Below are positions 25,479 through 37,275 of a stretch of DNA of 64,000 nucleotides, piece after piece; position 1 is the stretch's first letter, and every line of letters starts with the position of its first letter. The notes beneath the pieces were generated by a model. That model made no database searches, was not told where the DNA came from, and worked only from the letters and a program-made list of their open reading frames with translations. Source of the stretch: Azolla caroliniana (taxonomy: Eukaryota > Polypodiophyta); the NCBI GenBank assembly GCA_043228905.1, contig JBHGNT010000005.1:1860001-1924000 (forward strand), read 5' to 3'. The position numbers were made by a program, and so were the translations under genes.

Positions 25479-28400
25479 ATGGTTGGCTTATTATTAGCCT
25501 TGCTCTTTGCAGTCTTCGTTGGAATCTCCATCGCCTCCCTCGCTCCACCTCTACTGCTTGCAATCCTTAAGGTCCCTCTTTATCTCTCTCTCTCTCAAAT
25601 ACACACACATTGCTAGAGTCCGTTGTGTGTCGATCTTCTGTTTCCTGCAAACTGAGAACTTATGTCCTTGTTATTCGCAGCACCTGTTTCGCTGCCCAGA
25701 TAGCTGTTCTTCTGGATCTTGCCATGAAAAACGATGCCGACATAATCTACCTTCTTCTCCTATAGTTGACGATGAATCCAACGAAATTGTTGAAGAAATA
25801 GATTCTTCTCCTCTTCTCTCTTCTTTAAATGCAGTCTCAAAGCCGGATCCCTTTGATCCATCTAAACGCAAAGGGTAAATTTCGCTGCGTATAATATATG
25901 TACTTTTTCTTTGCACACTCTCTAAATCTATCGACTTTCTAAGCATATAGATTCCGTCATCCCTCAGTTTGGATGCCATTTGTTGTTCATTTATATCTGT
26001 AGTGTATGTGTTCAGGATAGGTCATATTTTTGTTTTCAGCGGATGAAATGGAATAAAAATCTTACAAGAGAATACAGTAAATTTGTGGGAATTTAGCAGA
26101 CAATTGGCGTGTTTCACTTAAGGGCAAGTGCTGTCAAACCAAGAAAACAAAAACTTATGTCTTAACCCAGTTGAAGTGGGGGAATGAATCTCTGACCTAT
26201 GAATTATAGCAGAGAAATTGCATGTCCAGGTCTCATATCATGTTGTTTTATATTTTTTACTTGTTTATTTTATATATACCATAGTGTTCCAATTAAATCA
26301 TTCATTGGATTAAGGTCTGAGTTCGGTAAAATGGTGTGCTACCTGTTTCATTGTGCCCAATTCAAAAGGTAATCATTAATGCTTCGATGAATAACATGCT
26401 GTTGGCTGGAAATGATAACAGGTATTTGTCTTGGGATGATTACTTTATGGCAATAGCTTTCCTCTCTGCTCATCGATCAAAAGATCCCAATCGTCAGGTA
26501 TGTAGAATGTTTATATTAGGACATTTCCATCACATATGTTGCCATTCTTTATTGCATTTTTAAAGTTTTTATTAGAATTAGATTGCAAAATATTGATGGC
26601 CATATATGGATCACTATTTTGAGATATTCTCAAAGCTGTGTAATTGTTTTCATAAAATCAAGCTTATTCTTGTGGAAACTTGTAGGTTGGGGCATGTTTG
26701 GTGAGCCAAGACAGAGTAATTCTAGGTATGTTTATGAACTCATAATGTATCATGATTCCAACTTCATGCCAAATTTCTCTCTTTCTTTCTCAATATGTAA
26801 TATATGCATTTATACTTTAATTGAGACACTTTGATTGTTGCGGGTGGATGATTCATGACTCACCACACTCACTTTGCAACTGTAGGAATTGGTTACAATG
26901 GCTTTCCTCGGGGCTGCTCTGATGACGAACTTCCATGGGCAAAGGTGAAAACTTGACCTTATTGCTCTCTCAAAGAAAACCCAACTAACCCTTCTGCATA
27001 TATTTTATATGCTCTTTTGCTTTGGTTTTTTTGCAGTTGTCGGTTGATGGCGATCCACTTCAAACAAAATATCCGTAAGTTCAGATAGAAAGAAAACAGA
27101 TGCCTTACTTATCGAAGAAATTCATGATCAAGTGTGAAAGTAGTTTTGAACATGGGTACTTTGGTGTAGTAGAGAGGCACATCTCTCTGTTTTTATGCAG
27201 GTATGTGTGCCATGCAGAAGTAAATGCCATCCTGAACAAAAATCATGCTTCAGCTCGGGGCCAGGTATTTATTTTCCATGTGAAAGAACTCCCAAAATAC
27301 TTGAGTTTCTCATTGTTTCCCCAAATACTACTGTGTTCTTGTTGTCTCCTCGAAATTCCTTTGGCCACCCCCAAACAGAGCAGTTACATGTGCTAATTTG
27401 TACAAGTTTTATGCTCAATTCATCCCCTTTTTCTCTGTTTTGGGGCCTTGGCCAGGGTCATCTGTTTATTTTGCTCACTATGTTAAGGGGCTATACTCTA
27501 TAGTTTTTTATGTTATGATTTCAGGATTGTTTATGCGAGTTCTAACTCTTTATTGTTTTTCTAATGTGACAGCGCCTTTATGTTACAATGTTTCCATGCA
27601 ACGAGTGTGCCAAAATCATAATTCAGGTCTAGTGTTTTCTTCTTGTCCTTGACAAGTTCCTAAAAGATTTGAAGAGATTTATGAAATTCGTAGAGAACAG
27701 TTTTAAGCGTAATATAGAGTTTAAATTCTGTTCTTGGTAATCTTCTTCCCTTTTTTGCTCACGATTGTGGGTGCATTTCTCTAGGGCCCTTTTCTATGAG
27801 AAAATTGTGATGTGTAAAAATTGCAGCTATATATACAATAGATAGATTTGGTCAATGATTAGTAACTCAACGAAACACAATATGACCATTGAAAGCATTT
27901 GACTTACATCTCCATCAATTCATTTAACAAACTATTGTATGTTTACGTTATTATAAGGCTTAAAATTAAGGGCATAAGTATAAAGCTTGTCCTTTGTGAA
28001 ATTTATGACTTTTAAGTATTGTTATTACTACAAGCATGACCATAAATCATATTGTGGTAAGATTGTACCATAATATTCTATACACGTAGATAAAGTGTGA
28101 GGGTTAAACGAGAGTGTAAAGAAGGGAGGATTACTTTTAATCTTAAGAATTAAGACAACCCATTAAGGCCAAGTGTGAATTTGCCTAGGGTCCTTAGGTT
28201 TGGCTATAAATATGAGGCCTAGCTACCCTCATTTGAACATTATTGACTATGTGGAGACTCTGATCTTTTGGTGATCAACTCTTGTATCAAGTCGTACTTG
28301 GTGTTGGCATGCTCGTTACTCTTGTTCAAATGAGGGTAGCTAGGCCTCATATTTATAACCAGACCTAAGGCCCCTAGGCAAGTTTACACTTGGCCTTAAT

Positions 28401-29087
28401 GGGTTGTCTTAACCCCTAGGATTAAAAGTAATTCATCTTGCTTAACGCTCTCGTTTATGGTCATGTGTATAGAATATTATGGTACAATCTTACCATGGGA
28501 TAATTTATGGTCATGCCCGTAACAATTGTGCCATTGATTTGATTGTGCATTGATTACAGAAAGTTCCTCACGCACTAATAGTTTGCTCCTTGAAATATAT
28601 CATTATGTTTCGTTTTTCCCAACCCTAAGGATTAAGAGGAATAATCATTGGCTTAAGGAAATGTTAAATAAAGCAGATAAATTAAATGTTGTCTCAATGA
28701 TCTGCACTAAAAACCCTTAACCCTATTTTCATAATATATATCAGTTAGAACTTGGTCTATGATGTTGCATTGTTATGAAAACCTTTATTGAGTTCTTTTG
28801 AATTCTTTTGAATCAAGCATGATCATATCGATAACTGAGTGAAGCATTTTGCAGGCAGGAGTTGCTGAAGTGGTTTACTTTATTGACAAGAACTCTTCAT
28901 TAGATTGCTCGTACCTGGCATCACAGAAGCTGCTGTCATTGGCAAGGGTTAAGGTTAGTATGGATTGCTTATTCTACAACATCTCTTAGTACTTTGTATG
29001 ATGTACATCGTATTTGCATATCTTGGACTATTTTAGGTCTGGCAACATCAACCTGGAAGAGAAAAGATCGTCTTGGAGTTCAAGTAG
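25479..29087 (+). CDS. DCTD: Deoxycytidylate (dCMP) deaminase
   Basis: Zinc enzyme that converts dCMP to dUMP, the precursor of dTTP. Exons: 25479-25571, 25681-25874, 26422-26497, 26686-26725, 26886-26944, 27037-27074, 27201-27264, 27573-27626, 28855-28953 and 29037-29087. All phases agree and give 255 residues. The deaminase fold starts at [20 protein letters not shown]. The active site is CHAEVNAIL (His171 zinc ligand, Glu173 proton shuttle) and PCNECAK (Cys197 and Cys200 zinc ligands). [16 protein letters not shown] is the family's substrate-side motif. It ends [16 protein letters not shown]. Unlike animal DCTD it begins with a ~30-residue hydrophobic segment ([16 protein letters not shown]), which could be a membrane anchor or signal, followed by a Cys-rich patch ([16 protein letters not shown]). 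Exon 1 is the weakest part: its donor is AAG|GTCCCT. Intron 8 (1.2 kb) holds a large foldback. Confidence 0.93.
28018..28526. repeat. Foldback element inside dCMP deaminase intron 8
   Basis: Two long inverted arms, about 28018-28238 and 28324-28526, are separated by an ~85-bp loop. Landmarks in the left arm (CATGACCATAAAT, GATTGTACCATAATATTCTA, AAGACAACCCATTAAGGCCA, GAGGCCTAGCTACCCTCATT) recur in reverse order and complement in the right arm. The outer ends are ATTGTTA and TAACAAT. No clear target duplication was found. The transcript of the host gene would carry a ~200-bp hairpin stem. Confidence 0.9.
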
Positions 29088-29842
29088 CTATCAGTGACAT
29101 AAAGCTATCAAAATTCCTGCTGGTTCTAGCATTAGTAAATACTTGTCGAAGGGACTTCACACAGATTTAGTGGTATGAAGAGCGAAAATGCACTTCTTTG
29201 TATGGATAAACATATCAATTGATTGTTGCAAGTTCACGCAATAAAATGCTGGTTATAATTGTTTCATTCATGCCAGTAATCAATAAAATGTGTTCTGCAT
29301 GTATCATGTATGAAGTCAACAAATTGATAATATTAGCCACAAATAATATACTTGTCCCCTTCTAGTGGATCAACAATCATCACATAAAGCTAAATGCTAA
29401 TTAAATGGATAATAAAACTAACAATCATGGTGAAAAAGGTCAGGTGATACATGCAACCCATACTGAATCAATCATCACTCAAAGCTAAATGCTAATTGAA
29501 TATATAATAAACAGTTTAGCATTGTGAACAAAAAAATTTCGAATGTTTATTGTTAAATATCTACATAATGCATGATCACAACAATAGTATGCAATAATAA
29601 AATCTCGTATTATATTTGAAGTGCATGGTATATTTCAACATTCACCATGTACTGTTGTAGTATACAAAATTAGAACGTGTTCCAAATATGAATCCCACTC
29701 ACAAATGTCATTATGTACAAATATCTCTGCCTTCTCTTTACATTACAAGTTACCGCTTCTGTACTCGTCTACTGCATTAATATCCACAGTCTAGTATTAC
29801 AAATACAAGTAGCTACCGTCGTGATGACAAGAAACCAGGCAG
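29088..29842. other. Convergent 3' spacer between DCTD and ZEP
   Basis: 755 bp between the two stop codons. It must hold both 3' UTRs. AATAAA-like words occur (for example near 29239-29246 on the plus strand). A short imperfect direct repeat of ACTCAAAGCTAAATGCTAATT type occurs near 29383-29400 and 29477-29497. No gene. Confidence 0.6.
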
Positions 29843-30061
29843 CTAGGGCTTTTCAACTAGGGCAGCTGCATATTTTGCTTGATGTTTCTTCTGCAACTTC
29901 ACTTTAAAGGATGCCTACATGAAAATCCCAGTAAATGAGTTCTATATCATCTATCCAGCATGTATATATGTGCCAGTTATATCACAACTTGTACCTCAAA
30001 TTGATGAAGTATGTGTACTTTACTTTTAATTTTGATTCTTCTATAGAGACACTGGACAGTG

Positions 30062-30104
<43 letters not shown>

Positions 30105-33100
30105 CTTGGCATCAGTTCCAAATCCAACAGTATATCCTGGTCGTAACCGTTGAGGAATCAATGAAGTCAATCTAAAGCACCGTCCTTCAATACTGCAATC
30201 ACATAAAAAACATGTTAAAGTCATAAGAATTTATAATACAGGCAAGGACATGAGTTAACATTCTTTTATGTGTCTTTCTCTCTCTCCACTACTCACTCTG
30301 TGATCCACGTGCCATAAGCACTTTGGAGATCTACAACATAAAAGGCTCCTTCTCGGAATGTGATTTGAGCATGCTTGGTCGATACCTGAGCACCAAAATA
30401 CTTATTTCTGAGTTAAAACATAAATGCAAACCACTGACCAAATTCCACATTTTCACTTACACCCGGTGCATCCACCACCACATAATTCCCCTCTGATTGT
30501 TCACCAGGGGCATTACTGCATGAATTAAACTTCATCAAAATTGGAACACATTTCTTTATCTGTGACATGAAGCAAATATTCTGAATGAAAACACACCTTA
30601 CTAAAACTGAGCAGTTTTCTTCTTGAAATAACTGTATACCGCCAGCACCAATAACATTGATTTGAGACATCATAACATTGGCAGGAGCCAAATACCATCT
30701 ATGCAGAGGATTTCAATAGAATAGGATAAACAAACATTCATTCTGATAGCAAGAACCTTATTCTAAAGCTGAAAAACCTAAATTTTGACAGTGTGCATAC
30801 TCGGCATCAGTTGCTCGCTCTAAAGCATCATCATCTTTGAACCATTTCCTTAAGTTGCTATCAGCCTGAAATAAACACTCCATTGGTTACAATAGCAGTG
30901 AAAACAAAGATTTATATACTCATACATACAGAGGTCCATTCACACCTTATCGCTGAGCCTACAGCTGGGTACTCTGCCATCCAATTTTGCACTGAAGAAT
31001 TCAAAATTGGCAAAAATGAGCTCTGTTAAAATCACGTTGTTCTCCGTGATAACTATTAAACGTCAATATTGCACAGTCCCTTTAGAGTGCAAGGCCAGGT
31101 ACTGTATAACTAGAGTAATTTAAAAGCAGTTTATTTGAAATTGCACACAAAATGAGCTATATCTTAAGATGAATGTTTAGAAGGGCGTGTTCCATTCCTC
31201 ATGCAAGTGCATCATTAAGATAGTATATATGAATTGCAAGTTTTTAGAAGATTTTTTATACCTATTTCCACCAAGAACCCAGTCAAGCATTAATGGCATG
31301 AATATACTGATGAAAAACCTCCCTCCTACTCGCCCAGGATGAGGTATCCTCAAATTTGTTAGAAACTGAGGGAACATTCAATAACGCACCATATATCACT
31401 TATTTAAGTCAAAGCAAGGGAAATACACTTAAATAAGCCCTATACATCCTTAATTCACCTCTAAAGGTCCAAGTCCCACACCCAAATAAGGTTTGTATGT
31501 GGAGGCCATTATAGCAGCCATGCGAGCCATGCCATGAATTGCACCAACCCTCAAAACCCTTTCATCTTCATACCTGAATATATCCAACAAACCATGAGGA
31601 AACTTCATAACATTTGCCACTAAACTTCTGGGACATGCACGTATTCCCTTTGCAATACTTTAAAGCAGCAATAATGTTTCAGCATATGAATAATTTGTTT
31701 ACCTCTTCAAAACAGCAGACATGTCGACGAATCTATTGTCTTTCAAGGATTGCTTCCATTCTTTCTCAAGTTCAAGTGAGAGTTGGTAAGCATCCTGCAT
31801 AGGCAAGTTAACATGTTAGAGAAAGCCGAGTTCGCCTAAATCTGACTCAGAATATGTCTCCACAAAATCAATTTCAACGTTAGGCCACGGATACAGAAAA
31901 TCAGCCCTCTATCTAGCATATTTGAAACACAAGCAACTAAGTGTTGGTTCTCATAGTGCTTGAAACATGATACGTTTTGTCCTCACTATCAATGTGTGCT
32001 TCACAGATGTAGTGCTATATTATGCAATTCCCCATTAAGGCAAACGTTTGTCACCAGCTTGGACAAGGGATAAATACACTGTATGTGCTGACGTAGCACA
32101 CATAAAAAGTGACGATCATCATCTCAATGGTTGGACACATGGATTCATCGGTCCATCTCAATTAAATGTATCTAATGAGATTTATGTCCATTTCATCTCA
32201 TACATCTACATGAGGTTTGTATGTCAACATAACTAAAATTCAATATCTATCTATTTATTTATCTATCCATGGGATGAAAGACGGTTTATGTTAAAACAGC
32301 GAAAGTGTGTTACCTCAATGGCCATGCATCCTCCTTGCCCCAAGTTTGGTTGCATTGCATGTGCTGAATCGCCAAGAAGTGTTGTTCGTCCTCTACTCCA
32401 ATTAAATATGGGAACCCTATCAAAGATATCCCTACGAAGTATCAGCTCCTCTGGTGTTGCAAGAAGTAAATCCTTCACACCATCACACCAATTTGCAAAA
32501 AGCTGCAGTAACCTTTCCTTCTTTTCTGCACACAAAGTTCAATATTCTCATCTGCTTACATACTGTGGGAATGCTCTCTCATGTATGAGTGTCTACTTAA
32601 AAGCTAATCCAGAAGAGATCAATTGATGCACAAATACATGTCAATGGAAAAGTTTCTCAGCATACCTCCGGAGTCGGTTCCCCCAGCAGGCTCATTGTAA
32701 AATGCATACCACTGCATTTTACCGTAGCCAACATCTGATGATACAAAGTATTGCTTATGACCTAGATACACACGATACCTATACCAAGAACCAAATATCT
32801 CAGACTAAACAAAACAGTAAATTCCAAGAAGACTGATAATATGAGTGTGTGTGTGTGTGTGTGTCTGCATGCATATGTGTATTCATGTATTTCTCTATTC
32901 TTTTTACGAGGAGCAGTAGATGTTTCTTAATGGAGCAATTCTTAATATAATACCGTTCCTTGAATTCAATCTTGAGTCTAAAAAACAGTTTCTGTGTTTG
33001 GATGTATGTGGCTGTATACTTGAGTTTCCGTAAACTTAATCTGACGATTTAACATGAGGCATGAATCTGAAAAAACATACCCTACTGTCTCAATATCGGG

Positions 33101-33947
33101 AGGGATAAAATCAGCAATTCCTGTGTAACAAGTGTAACCAGAGTATGTTGCCTCACAAGGTCCAAGAAGTTTGGTTCTTACCTGTAATGCAAATACAAGA
33201 ATAGCACTAGGCAAAGTTCATACACATTTGGAAACAGAGTGAGACATTCAAACTTTATTCAAACAGAGAGAGGAAAACCCCCGAGTTGAAACTTGGTTTA
33301 ACATTGATTTATTTTATCTACCTACCAGAAGGAGATATATGGAAACTTCTTCCAAAATGGGGAGGGGATTTCTCCACATTTCTGACTTAAAATCCGTTGT
33401 TAAACACTCTAAAATGGTGATTTAAAAATATTCATAACTACACTCCGGTATCACATTCACAATGGTGATTCTATGGTACAATCAATGCGTAATAGAATCA
33501 TGATTATGGGATCTTAGTGGATATTTTACTAACCTTAGACCAGATCCCATCAGCACCTACTAATAAATCACCTTCCAGCTTTCTTCCATCTTCTAATTCA
33601 ACTGTTACCTGTCATCAAAGTTTGATGGGTAATTCTCTTACAGTAATCAGAAAACTTGATAAGGGAAAATCAGACTTTTTGTGGGGTTTCTGCCAACCAG
33701 GAAGTTAAATTGTTCCCCAAATGCCCTTTATGATTTTATTATTATTGCAAAAATACCATTGTTCAACCACCTGAAATTAGAGAAATTATATGCGCTAATT
33801 GAGCAAATAATATGGTCAATTAATCACCACTTTTTCTCTCTCTGTCTTGTTGAGGGAAATATGGGAAAATCAGAGGGCATTAGAGCGAATAGGAACTGAA
33901 TTTTGGAGCTTCATTTCCCTTCACAATAGTCAGGAAAGCTTCAGACA

Positions 33948-33979
<32 letters not shown>

Positions 33980-35041
33980 GAGAATAATTAAAAGTTAAAA
34001 TTTGTACACATACTGTGGTTCCATCATCTCCGAAATCTATGACGTTGCTGCTATTTTCTATGATTTCAGGTCCGACAGCTTTTGCCAGGATCTGTTGCAA
34101 TGTCATCCGGCTGATCACTCTCGTCACTGGAAGGCCTTTTTCCGCGGCGGGAGTGAAGGTATCAAACTTAATATACCTGAAAAACACACAAGAAACAAGA
34201 AAGAGGAAGCCATGAATGCTCATTTTACATATCTAAGTACATAAATATATATGTAGCACAGAAGGCCGAAAATGAAGAAGACATGGTGGTATATATATAC
34301 ATAATCATATACCATCATAAGGATCATCATCATTTTTTATGTGCAATTTATTATGTACCAGTCTCCACTGAGGCCATCTACTAGGCCATTGATGCGGTCT
34401 CCGGTGACACAACCTTTCTCCATGATTTCTTCAGCCACAGATGCATCCACAGCCTCAAGAGCTGCGAGGGCATTGCTCTGTATCTGGATGGGCCCCCGGT
34501 ACTGCCCTTCTCCCCGAATTGCACTCAAATCCCTCTCCAACACCTTGACAGACATACCCTTGTTCTTGGCTGCCAAGGCTAGCACTAGGCCGCCGATACC
34601 CCCGCCTGCGATGATTATACGTGGAGGATCGAGCTTCCCTGGTGCTGTCCATGGTGTTGATGATGATGAATCGAGACCCGATGGTATTGGTGGTGATGAG
34701 CCTTCTTCTTCTGCTGCTGCTTCTCTACGATTAGCAGTTGCCCCTCCATTGTAACCGCTAATGTTGCTGTTGCAACGTATTAGGGATTTGGCTATCCTGT
34801 GCGTATGATGATAGCGGCTATTCGTAGCTGATTTTGCAGGAACTACTGTGGTCATGGCTGCGGAGGAGCTGGCATGGCTGTGAGGCCTCTTAAGATGAGG
34901 GTTGTAGGAGAGATCGAGGAGAGGGGGAGGACAGGCCTGCAGGTTAAGAGCAGAAGGGAAGCTGAAGGAATGATGATCGTGAGTTAGATGGCAGCAAGAA
35001 GGAGCCCAAGCAGAAACGGACGGAGAAGAAGGGGAGGCCAT
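29843..35041 (-). CDS. ZEP: Zeaxanthin epoxidase, chloroplastic
   Basis: FAD monooxygenase that turns zeaxanthin into antheraxanthin and violaxanthin in plastids (xanthophyll cycle, abscisic acid precursor supply). Sixteen exons: 35041-34359, 34176-34014, 33608-33534, 33181-33081, 32778-32666, 32525-32314, 31794-31703, 31573-31459, 31365-31262, 30991-30946, 30865-30801, 30698-30597, 30515-30461, 30385-30297, 30192-30105 and 29914-29843. All phases agree and give 724 residues. Seen: a long Ser/His-rich transit peptide, the FAD-binding site IIIAGGGIGGLVLALA, the second flavin motif LLGDSAHAMQPNLGQGG, then a C-terminal FHA-like domain (NYVVVDAPGVSVSTKHAQIT...GTWITD). The N-terminus is longer than in the ~660-residue seed-plant proteins. 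Exon 15 ends at an unusual donor (GTTCTC) running straight into a CT microsatellite. The gene looks intact. Confidence 0.97.
30064..30101. repeat. (AG)19 microsatellite at a ZEP splice donor
   Basis: On the gene strand this is a (CT)n run starting three bases into ZEP intron 15, so that the donor reads AAG|GTTCTCTCTC. Length variation here would lie directly beside the 5' splice site. Confidence 0.9.
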
Positions 35042-35140
35042 GGGCAGGCAGAGAGAGAGAGAGGAATTGAGAGAAAGCTGCTTCTGTTTTGGCGATGGCG
35101 AAGGCCTCTGCTACAGAGAGAGAGAGAGAGACGTTTCTGT

Positions 35141-35184
35141 TCTGCTCTGCTCTGCTCTGCTCTGCTCTGCTCTGCTCTCGCCCG

Positions 35185-35220
<36 letters not shown>
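35141..35220. repeat. (TCTGC)7 and (CA)n in the ZEP leader
   Basis: Seven TCTGC pentamers (35141-35177) followed by a CA dinucleotide run (35187-35220), about 100-180 bp upstream of the ZEP ATG. They probably lie in the 5' UTR or core promoter. Confidence 0.9.
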
Positions 35221-35223
<3 letters not shown>

Positions 35224-35248
35224 GATACAGAATAAATCCAAGCCCGCC

Positions 35249-35400
35249 GACGTGGCGGCCACGTCAGCCCCTCCTCTCTGACGTGGCCAGCCCTCCCCGG
35301 TGCTGAGCTGGCGTGGGGAAATCTGCGCAATCTACACGTGGCATCTTCTGGGAGGCTCTGCATGCCGGGGAGCCCGTCCACGTGGCAGCAGGCTATTGGC
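35249..35400 (-). promoter_or_regulatory. G-box/ABRE cluster upstream of ZEP
   Basis: Five ACGT-core elements within 140 bp: GACGTGGC (35249-35256), GCCACGTCAG (35258-35267), TGACGTGGCC (35279-35288), ACACGTGGC (35334-35342) and the palindrome CCACGTGGCA (35378-35387). A related CTGGCGTGG is at 35308 and a CCAAT box (minus strand) at 35395-35400. They lie 208-360 bp upstream of the ATG. Such elements bind bZIP (ABF/HY5) and bHLH factors. ABA- and light-responsive control is inferred. Confidence 0.75.
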
Positions 35401-35470
35401 CAAGGCGGCTGATATTTGTTTTGATTTTGGTTTTATTTATTGGTGTGGAGCATTCCCCACCACACATCCA

Positions 35471-35514
<44 letters not shown>

Positions 35515-35621
35515 CACTATATATACATATATGTATATCATATATGTATATATATCTATGTATATCTCGTATACATACATATTGGTAATAATAGGCCCCC
35601 CCTCATCCCCATTGTTTGTTT

Positions 35622-35657
<36 letters not shown>

Positions 35658-37275
35658 TTCATGGCATGTATATATTTGGAGTGACATTTCTTGCTTTTTA
35701 TAGTTACTCCACTGTTGTATTGAATCCATTCATTAATATGTTTCATGCTTTTCATTAATTTAGACATACAAGATAGAAGAGACATTCTACATATATAGGA
35801 AAAAGAAGTTTCGAAACCTAAAGTCTTCCATTACTATTGGAGCTCCTTCTCATTAGGAGGTCACACTATATTAGACCTCTCACAAACGTTTATGCACGAA
35901 TATTAATAATATGAACGCACACATTGTTCTATGTACACACAAAGGATAAGCCTTCCAAATTGAATATTCATTTAACTTATCGGTTTGTCAATGATAGGAT
36001 AAACGTTCTTTATGTAGTCAGTCAATTAAGGAAACATGTTTCTTAATAGTAGACCAAAACCAACCATGATGATCTTAGATTTTCAATGGATCTTTATTAT
36101 TTATACTTACAAGGAATCCCACCATCTCTTGTGATGCAATTAAGTGCATTAAGTTGAAACACATAAAGGAAGATCTCACAAAATATTCCCGAAATATGCT
36201 TGGTTATATGCAAAATTGTGAAATTATGTCGTTGGTCAAAGTTGAAGGGTCCCAATTTCTTTGGGATTGGGACTCCCATATTATAACGAAGCATGCCAAG
36301 TTTGAAATAGAGAAAATCACAACATTGTGTGCGGCAATGATTCAACTTAAGGATATAAGGAGTTGTGAGATGCTTAGATGAAAGTGGAAAGGAAAACTAA
36401 AGAACTTTTCGAGGAGAGCCTAGTCCTTGGTTGAATGACATTTGATTTACCTCAAATCAATTATCCTAGGATTTGGGATGAACCCATATAGAACTATGAT
36501 AATGGGACTAGCTACCCCTTCATTACGGCATCTTGAGACATTATTGAGACTCTATTGGTAAGGCTAAGTTCTCTTCTCTCATTTCCAATGAATTACCTCA
36601 ACATCTAAGCATGCCAATATGTTGTCATGATCCTTTGGCATAAAATACTTAGAAAGAATATATTATAATTGAGTAGTTATTAAACTTCTTGTCATTTGCT
36701 TGCTATAAGTACATCCTGAATTATGGGCATTTGCAGAATGTTTAAATAGCTTTTTATTTACCTATCAACAATGATTTAATAGACAGTGTATCGGTTGTGT
36801 AGATACCATACCATTCAGCCCTTTCTCTAAATCATGTTTGAGCCAAAAATCTTGAATTTGAGCTACAAACTTAATAATCATGTTCTGAAGTTTAGAGCTT
36901 TGTAAGACAAAGGTCACATATTTTCCATGGCTTATGTAGCTTCACATGGATTTAACATACTTAATTTCTGAGGACAAAATTAATGCTTGAGAGTAGTTTG
37001 TGGTTAATTTTGCTAATGCTTGACAATCGTACAATATAATAATGTGTTGTAGAACTGTAGTTCTGATTTAGCTCAAATTGTCTTGTTTCTAACAAATCTT
37101 AGTGATTATTGGTACATGTGACGCACGTGCTAATCCAAGTTCTTTTTTTGCTTATCTAAAGTTGTATCTTTTCCTGTCAATAGATTTATATGGGAGCCTC
37201 CTGATGATAATAACATTGATTATCTTTACTATGTCACACAATGCCTTTCTGTAGATTCCAAACATTTCCAAATAA
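35401..37275. other. Intergenic, between ZEP promoter and PPR gene
   Basis: Contains (CT)n and (TA)n tracts at 35480-35575, a CA run at 35622-35654, and one copy of a dispersed repeat at about 36508-36575. The part next to 37276 is the 3' side of the PPR gene; I looked there for a continued E/E+ motif and found none. No gene. Confidence 0.55.
36508..36575 (+). repeat. Dispersed repeat, copy A
   Basis: GGGACTAGCTACCCCTTCAT followed by a segment ending TTGAGACTCTATTGGTAAGG. The same order of blocks recurs at 50238-50308, and in weaker form beside the foldback loop at 28214-28275. Probably part of an old transposon family; class unknown. Confidence 0.6.

Noticed and set aside
25025-25570. Poly-Ser, poly-Leu and poly-Arg frames around the AGA repeat
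   Set aside because: Products of one trinucleotide repeat read in different frames; they overlap the leader of dCMP deaminase.
34341-34754. 137-codon frame antisense to ZEP exon 1
   Set aside because: Shadow of the GC-rich transit-peptide and FAD-site exon.
35603-35785. CRISPR-like look of regular short repeats in CA/TA tracts
   Set aside because: Simple microsatellites without spacers, in a eukaryotic genome.
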